A DNA stretch of 64,000 nucleotides from Noviherbaspirillum aridicola (GTDB taxonomy: Bacteria > Pseudomonadota > Gammaproteobacteria > Burkholderiales > Burkholderiaceae_D): NCBI RefSeq assembly GCF_019656455.1, contig NZ_BPMK01000006.1:186001-250000 (forward strand), read 5' to 3'. Numbering within the stretch: position 1 is the stretch's first letter; each line of letters begins with the position of its first letter. This document shows positions 49,828 through 58,256 of the stretch, one piece after another. The notes beneath the pieces were generated by a model that saw only the letters and a program-made list of their open reading frames with translations, was not told the DNA's origin and did not search any database. A program made the translations under genes and the position numbers.

Positions 49828-49841
49828 TTGATCTAAGTCAA
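49828..49841. promoter_or_regulatory. FNR/ANR-type box upstream of hemN
   Basis: TTGATCTAAGTCAA, an exact match to TTGAY-N4-RTCAA, 87-100 bp before the hemN start and 41 bp after the nnrS stop. Confidence 0.75.
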
Positions 49842-49882
49842 AAATGGCCGGATGCCGTAAACGTACCCGGCCATCTTGTCAA

Positions 49883-51079
49883 TCATCCCTCGCGTCCGTC
49901 GATCCGGGCGCGCAACAGGTAAGGTCCGTAGACCGCGACGTAGAGCAGGAAGGCGGCGCTCCAGCAGAGTGCCGCCACGCCCAGCATGGCCTGGCCGCCG
50001 ACGCCGGCGGCCGCCAGCACGCGGACCAGCGCCCCCGCCTGGATCAGCAGGTACATCAGCAGCTCCACCGGCCCGGATTTCAGCGCCCGCCCGGTATGGC
50101 CGAGCGCGGTGCGGGTGATCATGCCGATGATCAGGCCCGCCATCGAGCCGACCGCCAGCGCATGGAAGGCCGCGCTCTCGCTCATCACGCCGGCGGCGGC
50201 AAGCCCCAGCAGGAGGAAGCCGCCGGCGATCCACGCATAGGATGCATGCAGAATCCACAACAGCGGATTGGACAGGGTCAGGTGCGGCTGCCAGCCGATC
50301 AGCCGGGTCAGTTGCGCGCAGCCGGCCGCCACCGCGAGTCCGGTGGCCAGCGGCGCGGGCACGCCCGCGACCCAGCCGAGCGCGGCGGCGGCGGTGACCG
50401 CCATGGTGACCCGGTCGCGACGCTCGTGCACGACGGGGTTGCTGCCCGCGACCGCATTGCGGGTGAAGCCCGGGATCACGCGTCCGCCGATCGCGGCCTC
50501 GATGAGCACGATGACAAGGATGGCCGCCTGCATCGCATGCATCGGCGGCATCGACAGCCAGCCGAGGACCGACAGGTGATACGCGAGATTGATCGCGGTC
50601 AGCAGTCCGAGCAGGCCGACCAGGAACATGTTGCGCTTGTTGCCGGCGCGCTGCAGCACCCGGTACATCGGCCAGGCGGCCAGCGGAACGAACAGCAGGT
50701 CGACCACCGCGGCGAAGACCGGCGGCAGCAGCAGCATGGCCGCCCTCCCCGCCAGCCACAGGCCGGCGAGCGCGGCGAGATGGCCGCGCCTCGGCGTCCA
50801 CAGCCCGGTCCAGTTGCGGCCCGCGGTGAACAGGAAGCCGATGATCACCGCCAGCGCAAACCCGTACACCATCTCGTGCATATGCCAGTTCAGATCGATG
50901 CGGGCCAGGCCCGGCAGCACGCCGTACCAGCGCGCGATCCACAGCGGAATCGCGGCGGCGGCGAGCAGCGCGGCCAGCAGATAGAAGGGACGGAAACCGA
51001 GCCGGAAAAGCGGATGATGCAACAGGCCCGACCGGGCTTCGCCGCGCTTGACGGGCTCTTCGATGATGATGACGGACAT
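49883..51079 (-). CDS. nnrS: NnrS family haem-copper membrane protein
   Basis: A 398-aa protein with about 12 membrane helices. NnrS proteins bind haem and copper and relieve nitrosative stress. Signatures are HPLFRLGFRPFYLLAAL at the N-terminus, DLNWHMHEMVYGFALAVIIGFLFTAG, the GRVIPGFTRNAV motif and a later GMITRTALGHTGRAL, all with histidines placed as in the family. A 23-bp palindrome matching the NsrR operator lies 14 bp before the ATG, so nitric-oxide control is likely and separate from the FNR control of its neighbours. Confidence 0.92.
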   Translation of the reverse strand: MSVIIIEEPVKRGEARSGLLHHPLFRLGFRPFYLLAALLAAAAIPLWIARWYGVLPGLARIDLNWHMHEMVYGFALAVIIGFLFTAGRNWTGLWTPRRGHLAALAGLWLAGRAAMLLLPPVFAAVVDLLFVPLAAWPMYRVLQRAGNKRNMFLVGLLGLLTAINLAYHLSVLGWLSMPPMHAMQAAILVIVLIEAAIGGRVIPGFTRNAVAGSNPVVHERRDRVTMAVTAAAALGWVAGVPAPLATGLAVAAGCAQLTRLIGWQPHLTLSNPLLWILHASYAWIAGGFLLLGLAAAGVMSESAAFHALAVGSMAGLIIGMITRTALGHTGRALKSGPVELLMYLLIQAGALVRVLAAAGVGGQAMLGVAALCWSAAFLLYVAVYGPYLLRARIDGREG

Positions 51080-51092
51080 GACCGGCCTCTTA

Positions 51093-51115
51093 AAGATTCA
51101 TTTCTTATGCATCTT
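51093..51115. promoter_or_regulatory. NsrR-type operator upstream of nnrS
   Basis: On the minus strand: AAGATGCAT, 5 bp, ATGAATCTT, in all 23 bp, which is exactly the length and half-site form of the NsrR consensus (AAGATGYAT ... ATRCATCTT) with one mismatch in the second arm. It lies 14 bp before the nnrS ATG, where NsrR would block transcription until NO is present. Confidence 0.7.
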
Positions 51116-51149
51116 AAAGACCCGCGCCGGCAAAAGCAAGCGCGGCGGG

Positions 51150-53828
51150 CTAGTCGCGCAGCGGCAGGCGCAGCTGCATGGTGTCGCTGCCGATCGCATG
51201 GCGCGCCTCGAAGCCGAGCTGCCGCACCAGCGCAAGCAATCCCTGGTTGTAGCTCAGGCACTCGCCGACGATCTCGTCGGCGCCGCGCTCGCGGCAGTAG
51301 CCGATCAGCTTGTTCATCAGCAGCCAGCCGAGACCCTTGCCCTTGAGGTCGGAGCGCACGCTGATGGCGAACTCCGCGCTCGCCATGTCTGGATCGAAGA
51401 TCACCCGCGCCGCGCCGAGGGTTTCCGGCTGTCCGTCTTCCCGGCTGCGGGTGGCGATGAAGGCCATCTCGCGGTCGTAGTCGATCTGGGTCATGCGCGC
51501 GAGTTGCGCGGGCGAGAGTTCGCGCATGCGCACGAACATCCGCATCCGCACATCCTCGGGGTCGAGCGCATTGAAAAAGGCGACGTGCTGCGGCGCATCC
51601 TCCGGCTTGATCGGGCGCAGCAGCACGCGGCCGCCCTGCCACGCTATCCACTCTTCCAGTTCTTCCGGATAGGGACGGATGGCGAGCCGGTCGACGCCGC
51701 GCCTGTCTGCCTCCGCCACCGCGATGCGGGCGTCGAGCGCGATCACGCCGCCGGCGTCGGCCAGCAGCGGATTGATGTCGAGTTCGCGTATCTCGGGGAT
51801 ATCGACGATCAGGTGCGAGACATGGATCAGCACGCGGCAGATGGCATCCACGTCGGCCGCGCCGCAATGACGATATGCCGCAAGCATGCGCGACACGCGG
51901 GTGCGAGAGATCAGGTCGCGCGCCAGCACCATGTTCAGCGGCGGCAGCGCGATCGCATGATCGGCGACCACTTCCACCGCGACGCCGCCCTGCCCGAACA
52001 GAATCACCGGCCCGAACACCGGATCGGTGGACACGCCGATGATGAGTTCCCGCGCCTCCGGCCGGCGCACCATGGTCTGCACCGAGAAACCGCGCAGGCG
52101 CGCCTCCGGGCGCAGCTCGTGCAGGCGGCGCTGCATCGCGACCGCGGCCGCCTCGACCGACTCGGGCGTCTCCAGGTCGAGCACCACGCCGCCGAGATCG
52201 GACTTGTGCGTCAGGTCCGGCGACAGGATCTTGAGCGCCACCGGAAACCCGATCTCGCGCGCGCACCGCACCGCTTCCCCGACATCGGCCGCGGCCCGCG
52301 TCTGCACCACGGGGATGCCGTAGGCCGCCAGCACCTGCTTGGCCTCCGGCTCGCTGAGCTGGCCGCGACCGCTGGCCAGCGCCGCGCGCACCACCCGGCG
52401 TGCCGCCTCGCGGTCTTCGTTCAGGCCGTCCGACGGCGAGGCCGGCACTTCCATCAGCAGCTGCTGGTTGCGGTGGTACTCGACCGTCTGCATGAAGCCG
52501 CGCACCGCTTCCTCCGGCGTGTCGTAGGTGGCGATGCCGGCCTGTGAAAACACGCTGCGCGCCTGCGCGACCGAATCGCCGCCCAGCCAGCAGGCGAACA
52601 CATTGCGCCCGGCCTGCCTCGCCAGCGGCGCCACCGCGCTCGCGATCTCGGCGCTCGGCACGATCGCGGTGGGCGCATGAATGAACATCAGCGCATCCGC
52701 CTCCGGTTCGCGCAGCAGCGCCTCCATCGCGCGCAGATAGCGTTCCGCGGGGGCGTCGCCGATGATGTCGACCGGATTGGCGCGCGACCAGGTCGCGGGC
52801 AGGAAGCTGTCCAGCTGCTGCAGCACCTCCGGCGACAGCGACGCCAGCCGCCCCTTCTTGCCGATCAGCGCATCGGTGGCGAGCACGCCGGGACCGCCGC
52901 CGTTGGTCAGGATGGCCAGCCGGTCGCCGCGCGCGGGACGGGTGCGCGCCAGGGTCTCGACGGCGTCGAACAGATCGGTCGTGGTGTAGACGCGCAGCAT
53001 GCCGGCGCGGCGGATCGCGGCGTCATAGACATCGTCGGCGCCCATCATCGCGCCGGTATGCGAGGCCGCGGCCTTCGCCCCCTCGGGCGCCCTGCCGGCC
53101 TTGATCACGATGGTGGGCTTGCTGCGCGAGGCAGCCCGCGCGGCCGACATGAACTTGCGGGCATGCGTGACCGCTTCGATGTACAGCAGGATGGCTTCGG
53201 TCTCGGGATCGGTCGCCAGATAATCGATCACGTCGCCGAAGTCGACATCCGCGCTGTCGCCGAGCGAGATGAAGCGGGAAAAACCGATATGACGCGAGCG
53301 CGCCCAGTCGAGCACGCCGGTCACCATCGCTCCCGACTGTGAAACGAATGCGATCTTGCCCGGCAAGGCGCCGGTGTGGGCAAAGCTGGCGTTGAGACCG
53401 ATGCCCGGCACCAGCAGCCCCACGCAGTTCGGACCGAGTATGCGCAGCAGATGGGGCTTCGCCGCCGCCAGCATCAGGTCGCGCATGCTGCGGCCGAGTG
53501 CATCGTGCGTGCTCGACAGTCCGGCGGTGAGCACGATCGCGGCGCGCGTGCCGAGCTTGCCGAGGTCCTTGATGATGCCGGGCACGCTGTGCGGCGGCGT
53601 GCAGATCACGGCCAGGTCCGGCGCCTGCGGCAGGCGGGTGACCGAGGGCACGACCTCGAGGCCGGCCAGCATCTTGTGCCTGGGATTGACCGGAAAGATG
53701 CGGCCGATATAGCCGCCGGCGACCAGGTTGTGCAGCACCGTGGCGCCGACGCTGTGCGGACGGTCGGAAGCCCCGATGACTGCGACGGATGCGGGCTCGA
53801 ACAATTGCTTGAGATTGCGGATGGTCAT
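51150..53828 (-). CDS. ADP-forming acyl-CoA synthetase fused to a GNAT acetyltransferase (PatZ/Pka-like)
   Basis: An 892-aa fusion. Order: CoA-binding (LFEPASVAVIGASDRPHSVG), ligase domain with SQSGAMVTGVLDW, ATP-grasp (LSEPEAKQVLAAYGIPVVQT ... FPVALKILSPDLTHKSDLGGV), then a GNAT domain (about 725-892: LLRPIKPEDAPQHVAFFN ... SVRSDLKGKGLGWLLMNKLI). Enteric PatZ has this architecture and acetylates lysines such as in acetyl-CoA synthetase, but its synthetase half is reported to be inactive for lack of the catalytic His. Here that residue seems present as H257 in AAASHTGAMMG, so acetate or other acyl-CoA synthesis is possible. ATG 53828 fits homology; an FNR box lies 149 bp upstream. Confidence 0.88.
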   Translation of the reverse strand: MTIRNLKQLFEPASVAVIGASDRPHSVGATVLHNLVAGGYIGRIFPVNPRHKMLAGLEVVPSVTRLPQAPDLAVICTPPHSVPGIIKDLGKLGTRAAIVLTAGLSSTHDALGRSMRDLMLAAAKPHLLRILGPNCVGLLVPGIGLNASFAHTGALPGKIAFVSQSGAMVTGVLDWARSRHIGFSRFISLGDSADVDFGDVIDYLATDPETEAILLYIEAVTHARKFMSAARAASRSKPTIVIKAGRAPEGAKAAASHTGAMMGADDVYDAAIRRAGMLRVYTTTDLFDAVETLARTRPARGDRLAILTNGGGPGVLATDALIGKKGRLASLSPEVLQQLDSFLPATWSRANPVDIIGDAPAERYLRAMEALLREPEADALMFIHAPTAIVPSAEIASAVAPLARQAGRNVFACWLGGDSVAQARSVFSQAGIATYDTPEEAVRGFMQTVEYHRNQQLLMEVPASPSDGLNEDREAARRVVRAALASGRGQLSEPEAKQVLAAYGIPVVQTRAAADVGEAVRCAREIGFPVALKILSPDLTHKSDLGGVVLDLETPESVEAAAVAMQRRLHELRPEARLRGFSVQTMVRRPEARELIIGVSTDPVFGPVILFGQGGVAVEVVADHAIALPPLNMVLARDLISRTRVSRMLAAYRHCGAADVDAICRVLIHVSHLIVDIPEIRELDINPLLADAGGVIALDARIAVAEADRRGVDRLAIRPYPEELEEWIAWQGGRVLLRPIKPEDAPQHVAFFNALDPEDVRMRMFVRMRELSPAQLARMTQIDYDREMAFIATRSREDGQPETLGAARVIFDPDMASAEFAISVRSDLKGKGLGWLLMNKLIGYCRERGADEIVGECLSYNQGLLALVRQLGFEARHAIGSDTMQLRLPLRD

Positions 53829-53976
53829 GACGGTCCGTATCGAGGGTTGGGCGCACGGGGCGGAAAAAACCGATTGTTTGATGCCTCGCCGGCCACCGCG
53901 TTCTTGCCGCGCGCCGGGCAAGGGGACCGCATCATCCAATGGCTTTGCATGTTAAGAAGCAGGGCTTTTTGGAAAA

Positions 53977-53990
53977 TTGATCTGAGTCAA
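53977..53990. promoter_or_regulatory. FNR/ANR-type box between the acyl-CoA synthetase and Usp genes
   Basis: TTGATCTGAGTCAA, an exact match, midway in the 301-bp divergent spacer (149 bp from the synthetase start, 140 bp from the Usp start). Nothing else is recognised in the spacer, apart from an A/T-rich patch beside the box. Confidence 0.7.
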
Positions 53991-54129
53991 AAATGCCCGA
54001 AACATGATTTGATGCCCTTCTGTTTCACTGGACTGGCGCCATGGCAGCCCCTACGCTAACAGGCACTGCGGGCAAGGCCGACACGTGACCCGCGACGTGC
54101 GTAATCACCATTCAGAAGGAACAAGAACC

Positions 54130-54975
54130 ATGTCGTACAAGACCATTCTCGTACACGTCGACTCCGACAAGCATGCAGGCAAGCGCATCGATATCGCGGC
54201 GCGCATCGCATGCGCCGAGGAAGCCCATCTTATCGGTGCCGCACCGAGCGGCGTTTCCCGTTTCATCTATCAGTCGCGCTTCATTTATGAAGGCGGCTCG
54301 GCCAACGGCCTCGACCAGCATATCGAGGAACTGCGCCGCCGCGCCCGGGGCGCGCTCGACGGATTCGAAGACATCGCCCGCCGCGCCGGCGTGCGCAGCT
54401 ACGAGGCACGCCAGGTCGACGACGAGGCCGGCAGCGGCGTCAGCCTGCAGGCGCGCTACAGCGACCTGGTCGTCATCGGCCAGACGGATCCCGACGAACC
54501 CTCGGCCGGCACGCTCGCCGACTTCCCGGAATTCGTGGTGATGAACGCCGGCCGTCCGGTACTGGTCGTTCCCTATGCCGGCAGCTTCGAGACCGTCAGC
54601 CGGCGCGCGCTGATCGCCTGGGACGCGAGCACCAGCGCCACCCGCGCTGTGACCGCCGCGCTGCCGCTGCTCAAGCGCGCGGAGAACGTCGACGTGGTCG
54701 TCTTCAATGCCGACAAGCGTCCGGAAGCGCACGGCGAGCAGCCGGGCGCCGACATCGGCCTCTACCTCGCCCGCCACGGCGTCAAGGTCAACGTCGTACG
54801 TCAGAAGACCGATATCGACGTCGGCAATGCGCTGCTGTCGATCGCCACCGATCTCGGCTCCGACCTCATGGTCATGGGCGGCTACGGTCATTCCCGTTTC
54901 CGCGAAATCCTGCTCGGCGGCGTGACCCGCACCGTGTTCGAATCGATGACGGTGCCGGTGCTGATGTCGCACTGA
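54130..54975 (+). CDS. Universal stress protein, tandem UspA domains
   Basis: A 281-aa protein with two UspA domains in tandem. The first starts MSYKTILVHVDSDKHAGKRI; the second starts RRALIAWDASTSATRAVTAALPLL and ends with the ATP-binding signature MGGYGHSRFREILLGGVTRTV (G-x2-G-x9-G-(S/T)). The first domain lacks a full G-x2-G motif, suggesting one nucleotide site. Such tandem Usps are common members of FNR/ANR regulons and aid survival at low oxygen. ATG 54130 follows AAGGAAC; the FNR box lies 140 bp upstream. Confidence 0.9.
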   Translation: MSYKTILVHVDSDKHAGKRIDIAARIACAEEAHLIGAAPSGVSRFIYQSRFIYEGGSANGLDQHIEELRRRARGALDGFEDIARRAGVRSYEARQVDDEAGSGVSLQARYSDLVVIGQTDPDEPSAGTLADFPEFVVMNAGRPVLVVPYAGSFETVSRRALIAWDASTSATRAVTAALPLLKRAENVDVVVFNADKRPEAHGEQPGADIGLYLARHGVKVNVVRQKTDIDVGNALLSIATDLGSDLMVMGGYGHSRFREILLGGVTRTVFESMTVPVLMSH

Positions 54976-55003
54976 TCGGGTGCCGGCGCGAGTCCGGGGA
55001 AAT

Positions 55004-55017
55004 TTGATCTCGATCAT
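55004..55017. promoter_or_regulatory. FNR-like box (one mismatch) upstream of the HMA-nrdG pair
   Basis: TTGATCTCGATCAT has a perfect TTGAT half and ATCAT instead of ATCAA. It is 67 bp before the HMA-domain gene and 29 bp after the Usp stop. Confidence 0.55.
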
Positions 55018-55083
55018 TCAGCACCGATGGCCGCATCCATTAGGATCGCGGCCATTCGTATCACTGCAACAAAAGGAAGCAAG

Positions 55084-55359
55084 ATGCAAACCGAAGTACT
55101 GGACGTGACCGGCATGAACTCCGAAGACTGTACCGAGACCGTGATGCGCGCGATCAAGACGATCGACGGCGTCGGCACCGTGGCCGTCTCCTATCCCGGC
55201 AATCGCGCCATCGTCGAGTTCGATGAACAGCTGACCGCGCCGAGGGAAGTGGCCGCGGTGCTGGAGAAGGCGGGTTACGGCGTGCGCAAGCTGAACCTCG
55301 GCCAGGCCAGCAACGACGGCTGCAGCGGCCGCTGCGGCCAGTGCGGCTGTGCCGGCTAG
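55084..55359 (+). CDS. Small HMA-like (CopZ-fold) protein with altered metal motif and Cys-rich tail
   Basis: A 91-aa protein with the beta-alpha-beta-beta-alpha-beta HMA pattern (EVLDVTGMN ... EVAAVLEKAGYGVRKLNL). The metal site is changed: GMNSEDC keeps only the second Cys of GMxCxxC. The tail adds GCSGRCGQCGCAG, with four cysteines that could bind metal or an iron-sulfur centre. ATG 55084 follows AAAAGGAAGC. It precedes the nrdG-like gene by 9 bp behind an FNR-like box. A role in delivering metal to an anaerobic enzyme is a guess. Confidence 0.7.
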   Translation: MQTEVLDVTGMNSEDCTETVMRAIKTIDGVGTVAVSYPGNRAIVEFDEQLTAPREVAAVLEKAGYGVRKLNLGQASNDGCSGRCGQCGCAG

Positions 55360-55368
55360 GTTTGCGCG

Positions 55369-56124
55369 ATGAGCCTCACCGCCGCCACGCGCCGCCCCTC
55401 CGCCTCCACGATTGAAGCCGGCAACCGTTCGCTCAAGGTCGGCGGCGTCACGCCGATGTCGCTCACGGATTTTCCGGACCGCCGGGCCGCGGTGATTTTC
55501 GTCCAGGGCTGTCCCTGGAAATGCGGCTACTGCCAGAATCCCCATCTTCAGCTGCGCCTGCATCACAGCCCGCTGCAATGGACCAAGATCCTCTCCCTGC
55601 TCGCGCAGCGCGCCGGGGAGATCGACGCCGTCGTCTTCTCGGGCGGCGAACCCACGCTCGACCCGGCCCTGGCGTCTGCGATGCAGGACGTGCGCCGGCT
55701 CGGCCTGGCGGTCGGACTGCAGTGCGGCGGCGCTTATCCCAACCGGCTCGAAAGCGTCCTGCCCCTGACCGACTGGGTGGCGCTGGATGTGAAGGCGCCG
55801 TTCGGCCTGTACGAGCGGGTCACCGGCATCGCCGGCAGCGGCGAGCAGGCGCTGCAATGCGTGCAGGCGCTGCTGGCGAGCGGCGTGCCGCATGAATTCC
55901 GCAGCACCTGGCATCCGGGCCTGCTGTCGCCGGAAGAAATGGCGACGCTCGCCGAAGACCTGCACGGCATGGGCGTGCGCAACTATGCGTTGCAGATGTT
56001 CCGTCCGCAGGGCTGCCGCGACAAGGGCCTGCGCAACAGCGGCAACGGGAATGCGGAAAGCCTGCAGCCGTTGCTCGACCGGATAGCGGGCTTGTTCCCC
56101 TCCTTCAGCTTCCGGCCGGCGTAG
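55369..56124 (+). CDS. nrdG: Anaerobic ribonucleoside-triphosphate reductase activating protein (NrdG-like radical SAM)
   Basis: A 251-aa radical-SAM activase. The cluster motif is GCPWKCGYCQNP (Cys-x3-Cys-x2-Cys), preceded by the NrdG2-type opening GGVTPMSLTDFPDRRAAVIFVQG and followed by FSGGEPTLDPALASAM and DVKAPFGLYERVTG. It would generate the glycyl radical on class III ribonucleotide reductase NrdD. No nrdD is in the window, so its partner is elsewhere or differs. It follows the HMA-like gene by 9 bp and ends just before the BIME array. Confidence 0.85.
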   Translation: MSLTAATRRPSASTIEAGNRSLKVGGVTPMSLTDFPDRRAAVIFVQGCPWKCGYCQNPHLQLRLHHSPLQWTKILSLLAQRAGEIDAVVFSGGEPTLDPALASAMQDVRRLGLAVGLQCGGAYPNRLESVLPLTDWVALDVKAPFGLYERVTGIAGSGEQALQCVQALLASGVPHEFRSTWHPGLLSPEEMATLAEDLHGMGVRNYALQMFRPQGCRDKGLRNSGNGNAESLQPLLDRIAGLFPSFSFRPA

Positions 56125-56200
56125 TCAGGGCATGCGCATCAGGCGCTCCCGAAACGCCGGGTGTGAAGGCAAGGACGACGGCACGATTGGCTCGGCGTGA

Positions 56201-56859
56201 GTGGGGCCGGCCTCCGTGCCGGCCTTGTGGAGGTGGCACGACCTTCGTCGGGTCGCGATCCACGTATCACACTCTCTCCGGACGCACCTGGTTTGGGCCG
56301 GCAGGGACGCCGGCCCTACCGACCCGGCCTGAGTAGGGCCGGCCTCCGTGCCGGCCTGGCGGAGGTGGCACAACCTTCATTGGGTCGCGATCCGCCTATC
56401 AAGCTCTCTCCGGACGCACGTGCTTTGGGCCGGCAGGGACGCCGGCCCTACCGACCCGATGTAAGTAGGGCCGGCCTCCGTGCCGGCCTGCGGAGGTGGC
56501 ACAACCTTCATTGGGTCGCGATCCGCGTATCAAGCTCCCTCCGGACGCACGTGGTTTGGGCCGGCAGGGACGCCGGCCCTACCGACTCGACGTAAGTGGG
56601 GCCGGCCTCCGTGCCGGCCTGGCGGAGGTGGCACGACCTTCATCGGATCGCGATCCGCGTATCACACTCTCTCCGGACGCACCTGGTTTGGGCCGGCAGG
56701 GACGCCGGCCCTACCGACTCGACGTAAGTGGGGCCGGCCTCCGTGCCGGCCTGGCGGAGGTCGCACGACCTTCATTGGGTCGCGATCCGCGTATCACACT
56801 CTCTCCGGACTTACTTGCTTTGGGCCGGCAGGGACGCCGGCTCTACCGGATCGGCAAAA
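56201..56859. repeat. Five-copy tandem array of a 131-132-bp REP/BIME-type unit
   Basis: Units start at 56201, 56333, 56465, 56596 and 56728. Each holds a forward palindrome (G-T-A/G-G then GGCCGGC-CTCCGT-GCCGGCC) and, about 80 bp later, an inverted partner (GGGCCGGC-AGGGAC-GCCGGCCCTAC). The tetranucleotide GTAG before the first hairpin in units 2 and 3, and its reverse complement CTAC after the second, match the REP form handled by RAYT transposases. The linker between hairpins is also conserved (GGGTCGCGATCCGCGTATCA). The array fills most of the 746-bp convergent spacer 56125-56870 between nrdG and ubiT; no gene is supported there. Confidence 0.85.
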
Positions 56860-56870
56860 GCGCCCCGCGG

Positions 56871-57329
56871 CTACGACCGCACGCGCCCCAGCACCCTTGC
56901 GGGCAGCTGCTTCAGCAGCTCGAAAGTCGGCAGTTCAATCGCGTCGAGCGTGTTCTTCACCAGCAGCCCGAGCTCGGTATCGCCTTCCATCGACAGCCGG
57001 CGGCTGAAGAACAGCGTGTCCGGATCCTCCTCCCGGCGCGCCAGCAGCAGGAAGTCATGCGCGCTGGCGCTGATCGTGAGGTCGGGCGTGGCGTCGCCCT
57101 GGCAGGCGCGGAAACGTCCGCCGTCGAAGCTGAAGTCGAAGCTCACGCCGGCGTCGCTGACACGGATGCGCAGGCGCTTGCCCTGCAAGGCCTGCTGCAC
57201 GTCGGCCGGCAGCGTGTCGCGCAGGGCCAGGTTGAGCCCGGTGGAGAACAGCAGCGAGCCGGGATAGACCGGCAGGCAGGAAAGCAGCTTGCCCACCGGG
57301 GCGGGCAACAGGAAGCGGCCTTGACTCAT
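56871..57329 (-). CDS. ubiT: UbiT: SCP2-domain protein for oxygen-independent ubiquinone synthesis
   Basis: A 152-aa lipid-binding SCP2-fold protein, homologue of E. coli YhbT/UbiT. The C-terminal half carries DPDTLFFSRRLSMEGDTELG then LLVKNTLDAIELP, near-identical to the E. coli protein. UbiT is thought to bind ubiquinone precursors in the anaerobic pathway. It lies 23 bp after ubiV as the last gene of the operon and abuts the BIME array. Confidence 0.92.
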   Translation of the reverse strand: MSQGRFLLPAPVGKLLSCLPVYPGSLLFSTGLNLALRDTLPADVQQALQGKRLRIRVSDAGVSFDFSFDGGRFRACQGDATPDLTISASAHDFLLLARREEDPDTLFFSRRLSMEGDTELGLLVKNTLDAIELPTFELLKQLPARVLGRVRS

Positions 57330-57352
57330 GTTTTTCTATCCTTCCGTGGATG

Positions 57353-58243
57353 TCAGGCGGCGATGCGCTCGAGGCCGGGCTTGCCGTGCCAGTAGCCGTC
57401 GCAGGCCTCGTCAGGCATCAGGCGCGCGATCCGATCGAAGGCCTGGCTGGCCGACAGGCTGCCGTCGATCGCATCGCGGAACGCGGCCAGGACCTGCGGC
57501 GTGTGCTCCGCCTGCGGGCTGATCCGCAGCACGTCCACGCCGAGCCCGCGCATCGCGTCCAGTTCGCGCACCAGGTTGTAGACCAGCGCGGACTGGGTCT
57601 GGATGCCGTTGAGCGTCAGGAAATGCTGCCCTTCCCGCGTCTTCAGCGGCAGTCCGTCCGCATACTGCATGCACATGAACTGGCAGTCGTCCTTGGGCAG
57701 GTTGTGATGCCGCGCGGTGAAGCAGCGCGCCGAGAACGCGAGCGGCATGCGCCCGTAGCCGAACACCTCGGTCTCCAGTCCCGCCGGCCGCGCCCGCTGC
57801 ATGTGGGCGAGGCTGGCGGCGCTCATTTCCAGCGGCATCACCCAGCGGCGCGCGCCGGTCTGCGCGATGAACTCCAGCGTGGGCGGATTGAAGATGTTCA
57901 GGTGCGGCCCGGCGACGAAGGATTGCTTGCCGGCGAGGCAGTTCACCGCGCCCATGTCGTTGGCCTCGATGCCGTAGCGGCCGTTGTCGACGATGCGGTG
58001 CAGCGTGCCGACGTCGGTCTTCGATTCCAGCAGCACCTGGGTGGACAGCAGCACTTCCTTGCCGGATTCCGCCAGCAGGTCGGCGATGTCGAGCCAGTCC
58101 GACAGGCGCAGTTCGCGCCGGCGCGAGCAGACCGCCTCGCCGAGATAGACGATATCGACCGGCGCCTGCGCGATCTGCTGATAGAACTCGAATACGGTGT
58201 TGCGCGGCCAGAAGTACAGGATGGGCCCAAGAGCCAGTTTCAA
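57353..58243 (-). CDS. ubiV: UbiV: U32-family [4Fe-4S] hydroxylation factor, anaerobic ubiquinone synthesis
   Basis: A 296-aa U32 peptidase-like protein. With UbiU it forms the heterodimer that hydroxylates ubiquinone precursors without oxygen, using prephenate as oxygen donor in E. coli. The four cluster cysteines are conserved: C39 ([11 protein letters not shown]), C174 ([11 protein letters not shown]), C187 and C191 ([11 protein letters not shown]). [21 protein letters not shown] is another family hallmark. The start is TTG 58243 with GGAGA upstream. It lies 13 bp after ubiU. Confidence 0.94.
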   Translation of the reverse strand: MKLALGPILYFWPRNTVFEFYQQIAQAPVDIVYLGEAVCSRRRELRLSDWLDIADLLAESGKEVLLSTQVLLESKTDVGTLHRIVDNGRYGIEANDMGAVNCLAGKQSFVAGPHLNIFNPPTLEFIAQTGARRWVMPLEMSAASLAHMQRARPAGLETEVFGYGRMPLAFSARCFTARHHNLPKDDCQFMCMQYADGLPLKTREGQHFLTLNGIQTQSALVYNLVRELDAMRGLGVDVLRISPQAEHTPQVLAAFRDAIDGSLSASQAFDRIARLMPDEACDGYWHGKPGLERIAA

Positions 58244-58256
58244 GACAGGATCTCCG

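Noticed and set aside
56230-56780. TGGCAC sequences in each repeat unit as sigma-54 promoters
   Set aside because: The -12 TTGC element is missing at the required distance; TTCATT or TTCGTC stands there.
56201-56859. Possible CRISPR array
   Set aside because: The whole unit including the 'spacer' is conserved, units are 131-132 bp, and no cas gene is near. This is a tandem BIME-like repeat.
56197-57395. Open frames of up to 299 codons through the repeat array
   Set aside because: Their translation is periodic (recurring GRQGRRPYR-like text) because the 132-bp unit is a multiple of three; they are repeat read-through and not genes.
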